This document shows positions 34,793 through 43,426 of a stretch of 64,000 nucleotides of DNA, one piece after another. A program made the translations under genes and the position numbers. Within the stretch, counting starts at the first letter, position 1, and every line of letters starts with the position of its first letter. The DNA is from Bradyrhizobium lablabi (GTDB lineage: Bacteria; Pseudomonadota; Alphaproteobacteria; Rhizobiales; Xanthobacteraceae). The stretch spans positions 124,001-188,000 of the forward strand of contig NZ_JAFCJK010000002.1 of the NCBI RefSeq assembly GCF_018131005.1. The letters run 5' to 3'. The notes under the pieces were generated by a model. The model was not told the DNA's origin, searched no databases, and saw only the letters and a list, made by a program, of their open reading frames with translations.

Positions 34793-37700
34793 ATGCCGCT
34801 CATTCGTGCCAACCGTGAGTCCGTCGACGATCGCTTCAGCGTGCTCGGCTTCACCGTGCGCACCGAGAGCCCGCTGTTCGAAGTCGGAGTTGCGACCGAT
34901 CCGCAGCTGTTCCGCGCCGAGAACCGCGGCCGTCGCAGCCGGCGCAATTTCTATTCCAGCCGCTCGGTCGGCGCGGTGCGGGCACGCCGCGGCGAGGCCG
35001 TATATTTGGTGCCGCCCGACGTGCTGGCGAATTTCATCGGACAGCCCAAGCTCTATTTCGGGCTTGCGACCTATCGGGAGGACTCGGGCGGCCTGCCGGA
35101 CTGGGTGCAAGCGCCAACCGAAGGCCACATGTATGTCGACTTGAGCGGCCTCACCGAGCGCGGACTGCGCCGCCTTGCCGGACGCGCGAGCGCGGTGGGC
35201 ACCTATGGCGCCAACAATGGTCACGACCCGAGCCTCGACTGGGGCGGCGACGCGCAGCCGCAGGCGCCCGCGGCCGCGCGGCCGGCAAATGGCAAGACGG
35301 CCGCGGCGCCCGCCAACGGCAAGGCGGCTGCGGCACTACCGCCCGCGCCAAGCCAGCCCTATGACGACGGCTTCGGCGCGTTTCCCGCCACCAAGCCAAC
35401 GCCTGCGGATACGAGCGCGGCCCCCGCCAAGCCGCCAGCGGCGGTCGCGCAGGCCTACCGCTCGGCACGCGCGCTTGACGACGGCGACGAGACCTACGGC
35501 ATCGAAGGTCCGATCCCCGACGACGAGGCGACGGCGCAGGCGCAGGCTCTGCGCAGCCGCACGCTGGATACACCCGCGCCCGAATATCCCGGCGCGAGCC
35601 GCTTCGCGCCGGCGCATTCGTCGAACTATCGCGCGGTGAAGGCGCCGCGTGAAATCGACAAGGTCGTCATTCACATCACTGACGGTGGCAGCCGCATCAC
35701 CGGCACCATTGGCTGGTTCCAGAATCCGAACCAGCGCAACGCCCGCAACCAGCCGATTCACGTGAGCGCGCACTACGTCGTTGGCCGCGACGGCGAGGTG
35801 GTGCAGATGGTGCGCCACAACGACATCGCATGGCACGCGGGCACCGCGAACAGCCACAGCATCGGCATCGAGCACGTCGCCAATACGCGCGGCCTGGTGC
35901 CGACCGAGGAGGAATATCGCGGCTCGGCCGCGCTGGTCGCCTGGCTCTGCAACTGCTTCAGCCTGCCGATCGACCGCACCCACATCCTCGGCCACGCCGA
36001 GGCCGATCCGCACACCAGCCACACGGATTGTCCGAACGCCGTGTGGGACTGGGACCACTACATGGATCTGGTGCGCGATGCAGCCGCCGGTCCGGCCGCC
36101 GCCACCGAACCCGCGCCGGCCGCGCAGAGCCTCGGCCGTGGCCGGCAAGTGGGCGCTGGCGCCTATGCGCGCGCGCAGGAAATCATCGAGCCGTTCTACG
36201 ACCAGTCGAATCCGATGAGCGCGCTGACCTGCCAGGACAACGCGTTCAGCCTCGCGCGCGAGGAGTGGTTCATGGGGGTGGGCGACACCACGCAATTTCC
36301 GCACTCGGCGATTTGCCAGCTGCGCATGACCGGCCCGGACGGCAAACGCTACGCCGGCACCGGCTTCTACATCGGGGCGAACCGCATCCTCACCTGCGCG
36401 CACAATCTCGACGGCATGGCGAGCGTGACCATCATCCCGGGCCGCAATGGCACCGACCAGCCATTCGGTGACTGCACGGTGCAGAGTTCGTCCTGGCGCA
36501 TCGCACGCCCGCCCTATACGGGCGAAGGCAACTGGGAGAACGACCTTGCGGTGATCGACAACGTGCCGCTTGAAGCGCCGAACGGCCACTGGTTCGGCTT
36601 CCTCAATGCCACGCCTTCGGACCAGTTGCCGATCGTGGTCTGCGGCTATTCCAAGGGCTCGCGCAAGATCCCCGAGCTGACCCAGGCGATCGACGGCGAC
36701 AAGCAGCACCTGCACGGCGGCTATGCGACCAGTCAAAGCAATGGCGAGGTGATCGAGTATCCGATCCTGGCGCTGCGCGGCAACAGCGGCTCCCCGGTAT
36801 ATCACCTCAGCGACAGCAGCGGCACGCTGCAGGCGCTGGTCTGCGCCGTTCACGTGACCGGTGAGCCGGCAGCGCAGGGCCTCAATCGCGGCTGCTTCAT
36901 CACACCCAACAAGATCGACTGGATCGAGGGCCGCGCGACCGCCTTTGCGCTCGGCACGAGCGCGCCGCAGCGCCAGAGCGCGCGCAAGCGCAACGCAGCC
37001 GCGCGGTCGGCGGGCTCGAAAGCCCTGTCGGCAGACACCTTCTCCTGGCCGGCCGGAATGGCTCCGGCCAGCTATCTCGTTGCCGATTTCATCGACGCCT
37101 ACAACGCACGCATCGCGGCCGGCGTGACCTGGGCGCCGGCTCCAGATCCGACCCGCTATGACAGCGCGGCGAATGCGGCCGACGCCTCGGCGCGGCAAGA
37201 GACACTCAGCCACGCCATTGCGCGGATCGCCAGCGAGCTGCAATCCGACAGCGGGCGGCAGGAAGTCAGCCGCGCGATCCTGCAGGTCACTACCGCTGTC
37301 TCGATGCAGGTGCTCGACGAGATCCGCGGTCGACTGCCGCGAAGCCTCTACCAGGTCATTCTGGCTGGCGATCCGGCGCCGGCGCAGAATCCGGACCTGG
37401 TGCTGCCGCGCGCGCTGACCTATCTCAGCCGGCGTGTCGGCATGTTCATGGCCTGGGTCGATATCGCGATCCAACAGGCCACGAGCGACACCGCCGCGCG
37501 CCTCAACGCTCAGAGGGAGCAGTGGGACGCGCTGATCGGCGCTGCCGACGCGGGCGCGACCGTGTTCGGGCTGGCCCCGGGTGCCGGCGAGGTCGCGACC
37601 ATCGTCGGGCTCGTGGTGCACGCGGTGCTGGAGGCCGAAGCGCCCAAGTTCGAGCGCGAGTATGCCTCATTCGATGCCGCGATGCGCGAGATCAGGCGTT

Positions 37701-39874
37701 CGTACACGGCTCTGCCGGCAGCCGTGCTGCGCGGCCTGATCACCAATGCACTGGGCGAGAAATTCACCCTCGACGAAGCGCTGATCCACCCCGACGTGCG
37801 GGCCTATCTCGATGCGCATTCCGCCTATTCCCTGCAGGGCTGGGAACAGGAGCTCGCATTCCTCGGCTACGCGGCGGCCGGCGTTCGCGCGCAGGCGGCC
37901 GCGTTGCAGGCACGGCAATCCGGTAAGCCCGTCGCACGTGCGCGCGCGCTCATCATCGGCCCCGAGGACGTCGAGCAGGCGCAGCGCTACGCGCCGCGCT
38001 GGGCCGACCTGTTCAACTGGAGCGTCCCGGACTGGATCCCCGGCTACCTCGCCGGCCGCGAGATGAGCGTGCAGCGCATCGCGGACGCGGCCGGCGCACT
38101 CAATCTCGACCGCTACGAGGTGAGCATTACGGCCGTGCCGTCAGGCTACACCGACGTGTCGTTGCTCGACTACGTGCGCGTCCATCTCAACGACTTCCTC
38201 GACACCGGCAACAGCGAATTCATTCCCTATACGATGGGCGACGACGACGTGAAATGGACGTCCGCCTCGCCCGTCGGCACGGTGTTCAAGATCGACATCA
38301 TCGGCCCCGACAACGCCGCCGTGGTCGCGAGCCTGGTGGAAGAGCGCCGCTGGCGCTTCACTACCGTCCACACGCCGTGGTCGGGCGACCATCCGGTGAG
38401 CGGCCATCGCGAATTCGGCGTGCGCGCCGAAGCTGACGGAGCGATCGTGGTCTATACCCGCGGCGCCGACCGCGCGACCGACGGACTCGGCGAGAGCATC
38501 GCGTTCTTCGGCGCCGACCATCTCTGGCGCAGCTTCCAGGGCAAGCTCACCGAATGGGTCGCAGCGAATGGCGGCAGCGCGACCGCCCTTCCGCCGTTCA
38601 GCGAGCGCTTCCATCCCAAGGTGGTAGACATCCTCTATGGCCACGGCACGGTCGCGCAATCGCTTGCGGCCGCGCCAGCGCGCGCCAGGGATGCGCGGCA
38701 CATCGTCATGGCGCCGAAGCGAAGCAGCGCATACGCGCTCGGTACCGAGACCATCGAGTATCCGGTGCAGCTGGTGCCGCAGCCGAACAAACTGGCCTGT
38801 TGGGCCGCCTCGATGGCGATGCTGCTTTCATTCCGCAACAACGCATCCTACGAGCCTGAGACGCTCGCCAACGAGGTGGGCAGTTCGCTGATGTCGAGCT
38901 ACGGCTGGGACCTGCTTCAGGCGGTGCGCGACCGCTACGGCTTCACGGCGATCGACGTCCCCTCCAACACCAGCCTGTACTACTCCGCCGCACAATGGGC
39001 GAAGTGGTTGCGCGATCTCGGCCCGCTCTGGGTGGTAATCGTCGGCATGCCGCATGCCGTGGTGGTCAGCGGACTGCGCGGCGATACCGACGATCCCGAC
39101 CATTGCGAAGTCAAGCTGCTCAATCCGTGGGACACGCGTGTCAGCTTCGACAACGATCCGGTCGATTTCCACCCGGCCAATGCCGGTTACGCGGACTGGC
39201 TGCCGTTCCGGCAGTTCGCGTCCGACTTCGGCAACATGGCGGCGCCCGACTACGGCAATTGGCGTGTGCTGCACCTGCCGCCGCAGCAGGCCGCCGCGGC
39301 TGGAACCTCCGCGCAGGCGCTTGCGGCACGCGCCAGGTCGCGCGGCCTCGCCGCGCCGCCGAAACCGGTGCGCGCCTTCGCGCTCGATGCCGCTGTCCCG
39401 CCGGACGAGCCCATCGAGCCTTCGCGCGTGATCGGCACGACGATGCGGCGCACGCGCGGCAACCGCGCGCGCCTGACCTGGGCGCTCGATCAGCTCGACG
39501 GCGTCAAGGTGCCCGATCCCGCCGCCGCAATGGTGCCGGCGCTGATACCGACCACCATCACGCTCGACCGCTGGCCCTGCGTCGGCGGCGACGCGATGCC
39601 GCTGCCGCTCACCGTGCGCTTCGACGCCGGCGGCGGCGCGTTGGGCAATGTGCGCATCGCGCCCGGAACCGCGGCCGAGCTCCCCTATGACGTGACCGTC
39701 ACGGCGACGATCGAGGACGACGCCAGAGCGCTGCCCGGCACGAGCCCGCAAGCCGCGCTGCGCGTCACCATCGACTACGACTTCACCGGCGCGCCCGGCG
39801 GCGACGCCTCGGCGCGGATTGCGCTGCGGCTCGTCGGCAATGGCCGCTACGACATGGACAGCAACTGGCAGTGA
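34793..39874 (+). CDS. Giant triple-hydrolase protein: amidase_2/PGRP + trypsin-like + papain-like (1693 aa)
   Basis: Started at ATG 34793 behind AGGAGAAGG. There is no signal peptide. Residues ~1-150: unknown beta-rich domain (RGEAVYLVPPDVLANFIGQP). ~150-265: Ala/Pro linker. ~270-430: N-acetylmuramoyl-L-alanine amidase/PGRP-type domain with likely zinc ligands His294, His401 and Cys413 (HTDCP). ~500-690: trypsin/V8-like protease with H537 (LTCAHN), D584 (ENDLAVI) and S665 (GNSGSP). ~720-1130: helical region. ~1325-1470: papain-like cysteine protease with C1336 (LACWAASMAM), H1421 (MPHAVVV) and N1444 (NPWD). ~1580-1693: beta-rich end. First gene of the operon. It should cleave peptidoglycan stem amides and proteins; whether it acts outside the cell or processes its co-encoded proteins is unknown. 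Confidence 0.85.
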   Translation: MPLIRANRESVDDRFSVLGFTVRTESPLFEVGVATDPQLFRAENRGRRSRRNFYSSRSVGAVRARRGEAVYLVPPDVLANFIGQPKLYFGLATYREDSGGLPDWVQAPTEGHMYVDLSGLTERGLRRLAGRASAVGTYGANNGHDPSLDWGGDAQPQAPAAARPANGKTAAAPANGKAAAALPPAPSQPYDDGFGAFPATKPTPADTSAAPAKPPAAVAQAYRSARALDDGDETYGIEGPIPDDEATAQAQALRSRTLDTPAPEYPGASRFAPAHSSNYRAVKAPREIDKVVIHITDGGSRITGTIGWFQNPNQRNARNQPIHVSAHYVVGRDGEVVQMVRHNDIAWHAGTANSHSIGIEHVANTRGLVPTEEEYRGSAALVAWLCNCFSLPIDRTHILGHAEADPHTSHTDCPNAVWDWDHYMDLVRDAAAGPAAATEPAPAAQSLGRGRQVGAGAYARAQEIIEPFYDQSNPMSALTCQDNAFSLAREEWFMGVGDTTQFPHSAICQLRMTGPDGKRYAGTGFYIGANRILTCAHNLDGMASVTIIPGRNGTDQPFGDCTVQSSSWRIARPPYTGEGNWENDLAVIDNVPLEAPNGHWFGFLNATPSDQLPIVVCGYSKGSRKIPELTQAIDGDKQHLHGGYATSQSNGEVIEYPILALRGNSGSPVYHLSDSSGTLQALVCAVHVTGEPAAQGLNRGCFITPNKIDWIEGRATAFALGTSAPQRQSARKRNAAARSAGSKALSADTFSWPAGMAPASYLVADFIDAYNARIAAGVTWAPAPDPTRYDSAANAADASARQETLSHAIARIASELQSDSGRQEVSRAILQVTTAVSMQVLDEIRGRLPRSLYQVILAGDPAPAQNPDLVLPRALTYLSRRVGMFMAWVDIAIQQATSDTAARLNAQREQWDALIGAADAGATVFGLAPGAGEVATIVGLVVHAVLEAEAPKFEREYASFDAAMREIRRSYTALPAAVLRGLITNALGEKFTLDEALIHPDVRAYLDAHSAYSLQGWEQELAFLGYAAAGVRAQAAALQARQSGKPVARARALIIGPEDVEQAQRYAPRWADLFNWSVPDWIPGYLAGREMSVQRIADAAGALNLDRYEVSITAVPSGYTDVSLLDYVRVHLNDFLDTGNSEFIPYTMGDDDVKWTSASPVGTVFKIDIIGPDNAAVVASLVEERRWRFTTVHTPWSGDHPVSGHREFGVRAEADGAIVVYTRGADRATDGLGESIAFFGADHLWRSFQGKLTEWVAANGGSATALPPFSERFHPKVVDILYGHGTVAQSLAAAPARARDARHIVMAPKRSSAYALGTETIEYPVQLVPQPNKLACWAASMAMLLSFRNNASYEPETLANEVGSSLMSSYGWDLLQAVRDRYGFTAIDVPSNTSLYYSAAQWAKWLRDLGPLWVVIVGMPHAVVVSGLRGDTDDPDHCEVKLLNPWDTRVSFDNDPVDFHPANAGYADWLPFRQFASDFGNMAAPDYGNWRVLHLPPQQAAAAGTSAQALAARARSRGLAAPPKPVRAFALDAAVPPDEPIEPSRVIGTTMRRTRGNRARLTWALDQLDGVKVPDPAAAMVPALIPTTITLDRWPCVGGDAMPLPLTVRFDAGGGALGNVRIAPGTAAELPYDVTVTATIEDDARALPGTSPQAALRVTIDYDFTGAPGGDASARIALRLVGNGRYDMDSNWQ

Positions 39875-39899
39875 AACATCCGGCAGCGATCGGTCGACC

Positions 39900-40874
39900 A
39901 TGAACGAACGCACGCGCAGTTCAATATTTCCGCCGCAACCGAACGGAGCGCGCGCGCGGGCGCTCGCCGACCCGGCTCCTGCGTCGCCGCCCGCTCCGGC
40001 ACAGCAGCCGAAGCCACCGGCCACCGAGACGCTGGCGCAACGCACCGGCGCGCTGGTCAACGAGATCGACTTCCCTGGCTTCGTCGCAGGGCTTGTGCAC
40101 GGCACCTTCGACGCCATCACGGACGCCGCGATCCGCCAGATGGAGAGCTATTCCAGTCTCGTGTCGGCGGTGGCGAAAACGGTCGAGCAGTTCACCGAGG
40201 AGAACGTCACGCCGAACCAGGCGCGCGACTGGCTGGCGCAGCGCTATCCCGGCGAGGTGCGCGTCGCGGCGCCGACCGCCGAGCAGCCCGCACCGGTGCT
40301 GGTGCCGATCGCAGAGGGCCTGACGCCCGCCTGGCTCGCCGACTATGGCATCGAGGGCGAGGAGCTGACCAGCGAGCTGCTGGAGGAGCGCGTGCTACCG
40401 CAGGTCCGCACGCGCGTCGGCGCGGACCGGCAGCAATTGCTCGCCACCATGGTGGTGCTCGGCATGAACCGCGTCGCGGTGCGCGACGGCTCGATCACCG
40501 CCAAGGTGATGTTCCGCGCGACCGCAAACGACGCCGCGAAGGTCGGCTACGCCACCGGCAGCGATCCGAAGAGTGTGGCCGACTGGGGCGAGCGCGGCAG
40601 CCTCACCTATGGGGGCGCGAATTCCACGATGGTGTCGACGCTCGGCGTCAACGCGCAAAGCGACAGCACGCTGCGTGCCGACCTGTTCGGTGAGGTCAGG
40701 CTCAATTTCGTGAGCGAGACGCTGCCGCTCGACCGGCTCGCCGACCCAGTGAAGCTCTCGCTGGTGCAGCGCAATGCCGCGCCCGTGTCGCGCGCCCCGG
40801 CGGCGCCCGGCTCGACGCCCGCGGCCGCACCGGCGGCTGCACCGTCCGCACCCGCTCCGCACGGAGGCGCGTGA
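39900..40874 (+). CDS. Paralogue family A, member 1 (324 aa), function unknown
   Basis: After a Pro/Ala-rich N-terminus the helical core (residues ~55-117) reads IDFPGFVAGLVHGTFDAITD, then MESYSSLVSAVAKTVEQF and ARDWLAQRYP. RQQLLATMVVLGMNR (177-191) is followed by strands (DGSITAKVMFRATAN), and a C-terminal strand motif GEVRLNFVSETLPLDRLA ends before a Pro/Ala tail. The same blocks recur in the genes at 46342, 47710 and 49925. This member lacks the N-terminal helical block of the others. No catalytic motif is visible. It is 25 bases after the giant hydrolase gene and overlaps the next gene, so it is part of the same transcript. Confidence 0.75.
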   Translation: MNERTRSSIFPPQPNGARARALADPAPASPPAPAQQPKPPATETLAQRTGALVNEIDFPGFVAGLVHGTFDAITDAAIRQMESYSSLVSAVAKTVEQFTEENVTPNQARDWLAQRYPGEVRVAAPTAEQPAPVLVPIAEGLTPAWLADYGIEGEELTSELLEERVLPQVRTRVGADRQQLLATMVVLGMNRVAVRDGSITAKVMFRATANDAAKVGYATGSDPKSVADWGERGSLTYGGANSTMVSTLGVNAQSDSTLRADLFGEVRLNFVSETLPLDRLADPVKLSLVQRNAAPVSRAPAAPGSTPAAAPAAAPSAPAPHGGA

Positions 40875-41122
40875 TGCTTCGTGACCTCGCCACCATGCTG
40901 GAAGACCTGCAGGGCGGCATGCAGACGCTGGCGCAGCAATCCGCTGTGCGCCTGACGCAGGCCGAAATGACCCTGCCGGTCGATGTCGCGCTGGTGCTCA
41001 AGGACGGCAGCTGCGCGCTGCTCGCCGACGCGCCGCGCAACGCCGCCGACGCGCCGTGGTGGCAGGCGCAGTCGCGCCTCACCGTGAGCTTCGATGCCGT
41101 GCCGACGGAGTGGCTGCCATGA
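40874..41122 (+). CDS. Small beta-rich operon protein (82 aa)
   Basis: MLRDLATMLEDLQGGMQTLA begins a helix; then LTLPVDVALVLKDGSCALLA and LTVSFDAVPTEWLP suggest three or four beta strands. The ATG overlaps the stop of the preceding gene (TGATG), and its own stop overlaps the following ATG (ATGA), so it is tightly coupled. No family recognised. The size and coupling suggest a small structural subunit or adaptor of the complex encoded by the operon. Confidence 0.7.
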   Translation: MLRDLATMLEDLQGGMQTLAQQSAVRLTQAEMTLPVDVALVLKDGSCALLADAPRNAADAPWWQAQSRLTVSFDAVPTEWLP

Positions 41123-41916
41123 ACCCGGCGCTACCGCCTCTCATGCAGGAATCCGGCGTGCCGTTCGACGTGTTCATCACGTCGCTCACCGAGCAACTCG
41201 ACCGCGCGCAGGCCTCGATGGCGCTGAAGGCGCGGGTCGCCAAGCTGCCGCTGACCTTCGCCGTGAAGGACGTTTCGCTCGACGTGCGCGCCTTCGTGCA
41301 GTTGGTCGATGACGACGTGTTCGTGCGCCCGGCCGGTCCGGGCGACACCGAGGCGAGTACCATCAAGCTGACCCTCACCACTGTCACGCGGTCGATGGTC
41401 GAGGAGAACGCGGTCGATTTCAAGTCCGAGGACCCGCAGTTCTCGCTGCGCGAGGCGATGCACGGCCAGCTCAGCGACGAGGACCAGCGCCGACTCGAGC
41501 GCATCGGCGTGCGCACCGTCGAGCAGCTGACCGACCTGCGCAAGACCGCTGGCGCCGACGTGGTGGCGCGGCTCGCGCGCATGCCCGTGAACCGGCTGCA
41601 GCAGGCCCTGCTCGCGGCCGCCGCACCACGCGTCACGCAGGTCGAGGCGCCGGCGCCCGAAGCCGGATCGGAACGCGGCGCGGCCGCGCGCGTGCATCTG
41701 CGCGCACCCGGCCTGCGCGCCGGGCGCATCCCGTTCGTGCGCGCGGCCGGGCAGAACGTGCCAGTGGTCGAGTCGCATGACGGCCGCATGGTGCTGGCGC
41801 CACATGCGGGCCAGCTTGGCCTCGATGCCGAGATCGACTTCGGCGACGGCGAAATCGCGCGGGTGCCGCTCGCACAGGGCGGCATCGGACGCTGGGCATC
41901 CGGGAGCACCGCATGA
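41119..41916 (+). CDS. Operon protein with beta domain, HhH-like segment and C-terminal beta sandwich (265 aa)
   Basis: Start ATG 41119 within the previous stop (ATGA). Residues ~10-100: a strand-rich part (AKLPLTFAVKDVSLDVRAFV, IKLTLTTVTRSMVEENA). ~115-170: helix-hairpin-helix-like segment (SDEDQRRLERIGVRTVEQLT). ~190-265: beta-sandwich-like end (VHLRAPGLRAGRIPFVRAAG, LGLDAEIDFGDGEIARVPL). No catalytic signature. HhH segments can bind DNA or act as protein adaptors. Overlaps the subtilisin gene that follows. Function unknown. Confidence 0.7.
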   Translation: MNPALPPLMQESGVPFDVFITSLTEQLDRAQASMALKARVAKLPLTFAVKDVSLDVRAFVQLVDDDVFVRPAGPGDTEASTIKLTLTTVTRSMVEENAVDFKSEDPQFSLREAMHGQLSDEDQRRLERIGVRTVEQLTDLRKTAGADVVARLARMPVNRLQQALLAAAAPRVTQVEAPAPEAGSERGAAARVHLRAPGLRAGRIPFVRAAGQNVPVVESHDGRMVLAPHAGQLGLDAEIDFGDGEIARVPLAQGGIGRWASGSTA

Positions 41917-43307
41917 TCACACTACGCCCGATCGCCCCGCATGTGCCGCGCCGGCTGGTGCTCACGCTCAAGCTCGGCGAAATGCCCGAGCATGTGCCGA
42001 GCCTGCGCGAGGTGCGCCAGGAAGGCGCTCCGCGCGCCACGCGGATCGACGGCGGACCGATCGATCGACTCTTGTTGCATCACGGCGGCGCCGCGCGCAG
42101 CGTGCGGCTGCACAGCGCGCGCGTCACCCGCAGGATGCGGCCAGGCGTGCCCGGTGTGCGCCGCTTCGACGACGTCGAGCAGCTTTCCGGCGTCGCGCGC
42201 GTGCTGCGCGTCGAGGTCGCCGACGACAGCGCCTTGCACGCGCTGGTGCAGTCGCTCGCCCAGGTGCCACAGGTCGAGCGGGTCTCGCGCGATCTCGTCT
42301 GCGCGACCCCCTTCGATGCGCGTTCGCGCACGCATCTCGCGCTCGACCCGGTCGCGGCGCGCCGCTCGCGCGCCGTGATCCGCCTGCCGCAGGCGCTCGC
42401 GCTGCAGCGCGGCGATCCTTCCGTCGTGGTCGGCCTCGCCGACACCGGCGTCGCACAGGACCATGAGGAGCTCGCGCGCCGTCTGCGGCGCGGCTTCGAC
42501 ACCGTCGATCTCGACGCCGCGACGCTCGGCGATCTGACGCTGATCGGCGACAACAGCGCGCGCGACGAGGATCCGACAGACGAGGTCGGGCACGGCTCGG
42601 CCTGCGCCGGCATCCTGCGCGCCAGCGGGACGGGCATGCCGGCCGGCGGCGCCGGACTGTGCGGGCTCACCCCGGTGCGCGTGCTCGGCGCCGCGCTGCA
42701 GGGGGACAAGCGCGTCGGCGTCGGCGCGCTCGCCAATATAGATGCCGGCATGAAGCGGCTGATCGATCTCGGCGTGCAGGTGATCAACATGAGCTTTGGC
42801 ACGCCGGAGTCCGCGCTCGGGGCGGACGATCCGCGCCCGCATGCCGAGGTGGTGCGCTACGCCGCGGCGCGCGGCGTGCTGCTGGTGGCGGCGAGCGGCA
42901 ATTCCGGTCAGGTGGAACGCTATTATCCGGCCGCGTATGACGCGGTGATCGCGGTCGGCGCGATCGACGACACGCTCACCCCCAGCGCGTTCAGCACGCG
43001 CGGCGCGCATGTCGATCTGTGCGCGCCCGGCCGCGACATCTGGACGTGCGGGCTCTCGGGCTACACCCGCGTCAGCGGCACCAGTTTCGCAGCGCCGTTC
43101 GTCTCCGCGGTCTGCGCCCTGTTGGTGGCGCACGCCGAAAGCCGCGCCTGGCCGCTCGATCCTGCGACCGCGCGCGACATCCTCACCGTCAGCGCACGGC
43201 CGTTCGCGGCCGGCGCCGACACCGAGGGATGCGGTGCCGGCGTGCTAGACGCCTGGGCGGCGCTGACGCTGCTCGACCGCACCATCGACACAGAGCTGCA
43301 GGCCTGA
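41913..43307 (+). CDS. S8 family serine peptidase (subtilisin-like, 464 aa)
   Basis: The catalytic triad is intact: Asp177 in VVGLADTGVAQDH, His227 in DEVGHGSACAGIL, Ser391 in RVSGTSFAAPFVSAV, with the oxyanion Asn330 in LVAASGNSGQ. Residues 1-165 form a prodomain-like region without a signal peptide (MITLRPIAPHVPRRLVLTLK; later LRVEVADDSALHALVQSLAQ, similar to an inhibitor_I9 fold). The start overlaps the previous stop by four bases. A cytoplasmically made, leaderless subtilisin inside this operon suggests processing of a co-assembled product, comparable in principle to processing proteases in secretion or toxin systems; this is inference. Confidence 0.92.
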   Translation: MITLRPIAPHVPRRLVLTLKLGEMPEHVPSLREVRQEGAPRATRIDGGPIDRLLLHHGGAARSVRLHSARVTRRMRPGVPGVRRFDDVEQLSGVARVLRVEVADDSALHALVQSLAQVPQVERVSRDLVCATPFDARSRTHLALDPVAARRSRAVIRLPQALALQRGDPSVVVGLADTGVAQDHEELARRLRRGFDTVDLDAATLGDLTLIGDNSARDEDPTDEVGHGSACAGILRASGTGMPAGGAGLCGLTPVRVLGAALQGDKRVGVGALANIDAGMKRLIDLGVQVINMSFGTPESALGADDPRPHAEVVRYAAARGVLLVAASGNSGQVERYYPAAYDAVIAVGAIDDTLTPSAFSTRGAHVDLCAPGRDIWTCGLSGYTRVSGTSFAAPFVSAVCALLVAHAESRAWPLDPATARDILTVSARPFAAGADTEGCGAGVLDAWAALTLLDRTIDTELQA

Positions 43308-43318
43308 GGAACGTCGCC

Positions 43319-43426
43319 ATGACCAGACCAGCACGCAACCGCACATCCGGCTCCACCCGAGGGGGAAGTCAACCTCTCGCTTTCACCCCGCAGAACTCCC
43401 AACCCCTTCAGGAGGTTCGAACATGA
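43319..43426 (+). CDS. Tiny coupled ORF (35 aa) between the subtilisin and the next gene
   Basis: ATG 43319 follows GAGGAACG and opens MTRPARNRTSGSTRGGSQPL; it ends QPLQEVRT with a TGA overlapping the ATG of the next gene. The peptide is polar and Ser/Thr/Arg-rich, probably unstructured. It may act mainly to couple translation to the 43423 gene, or it may be a short secreted or regulatory peptide. It could also be a chance leader ORF. Confidence 0.4.
   Translation: MTRPARNRTSGSTRGGSQPLAFTPQNSQPLQEVRT

Noticed and set aside
35336..37621. 761-codon minus-strand ORF inside the giant hydrolase gene
   Set aside because: Long antisense ORFs are expected at this GC content; it has no start signal or recognisable domain and overlaps intact protease motifs on the other strand.
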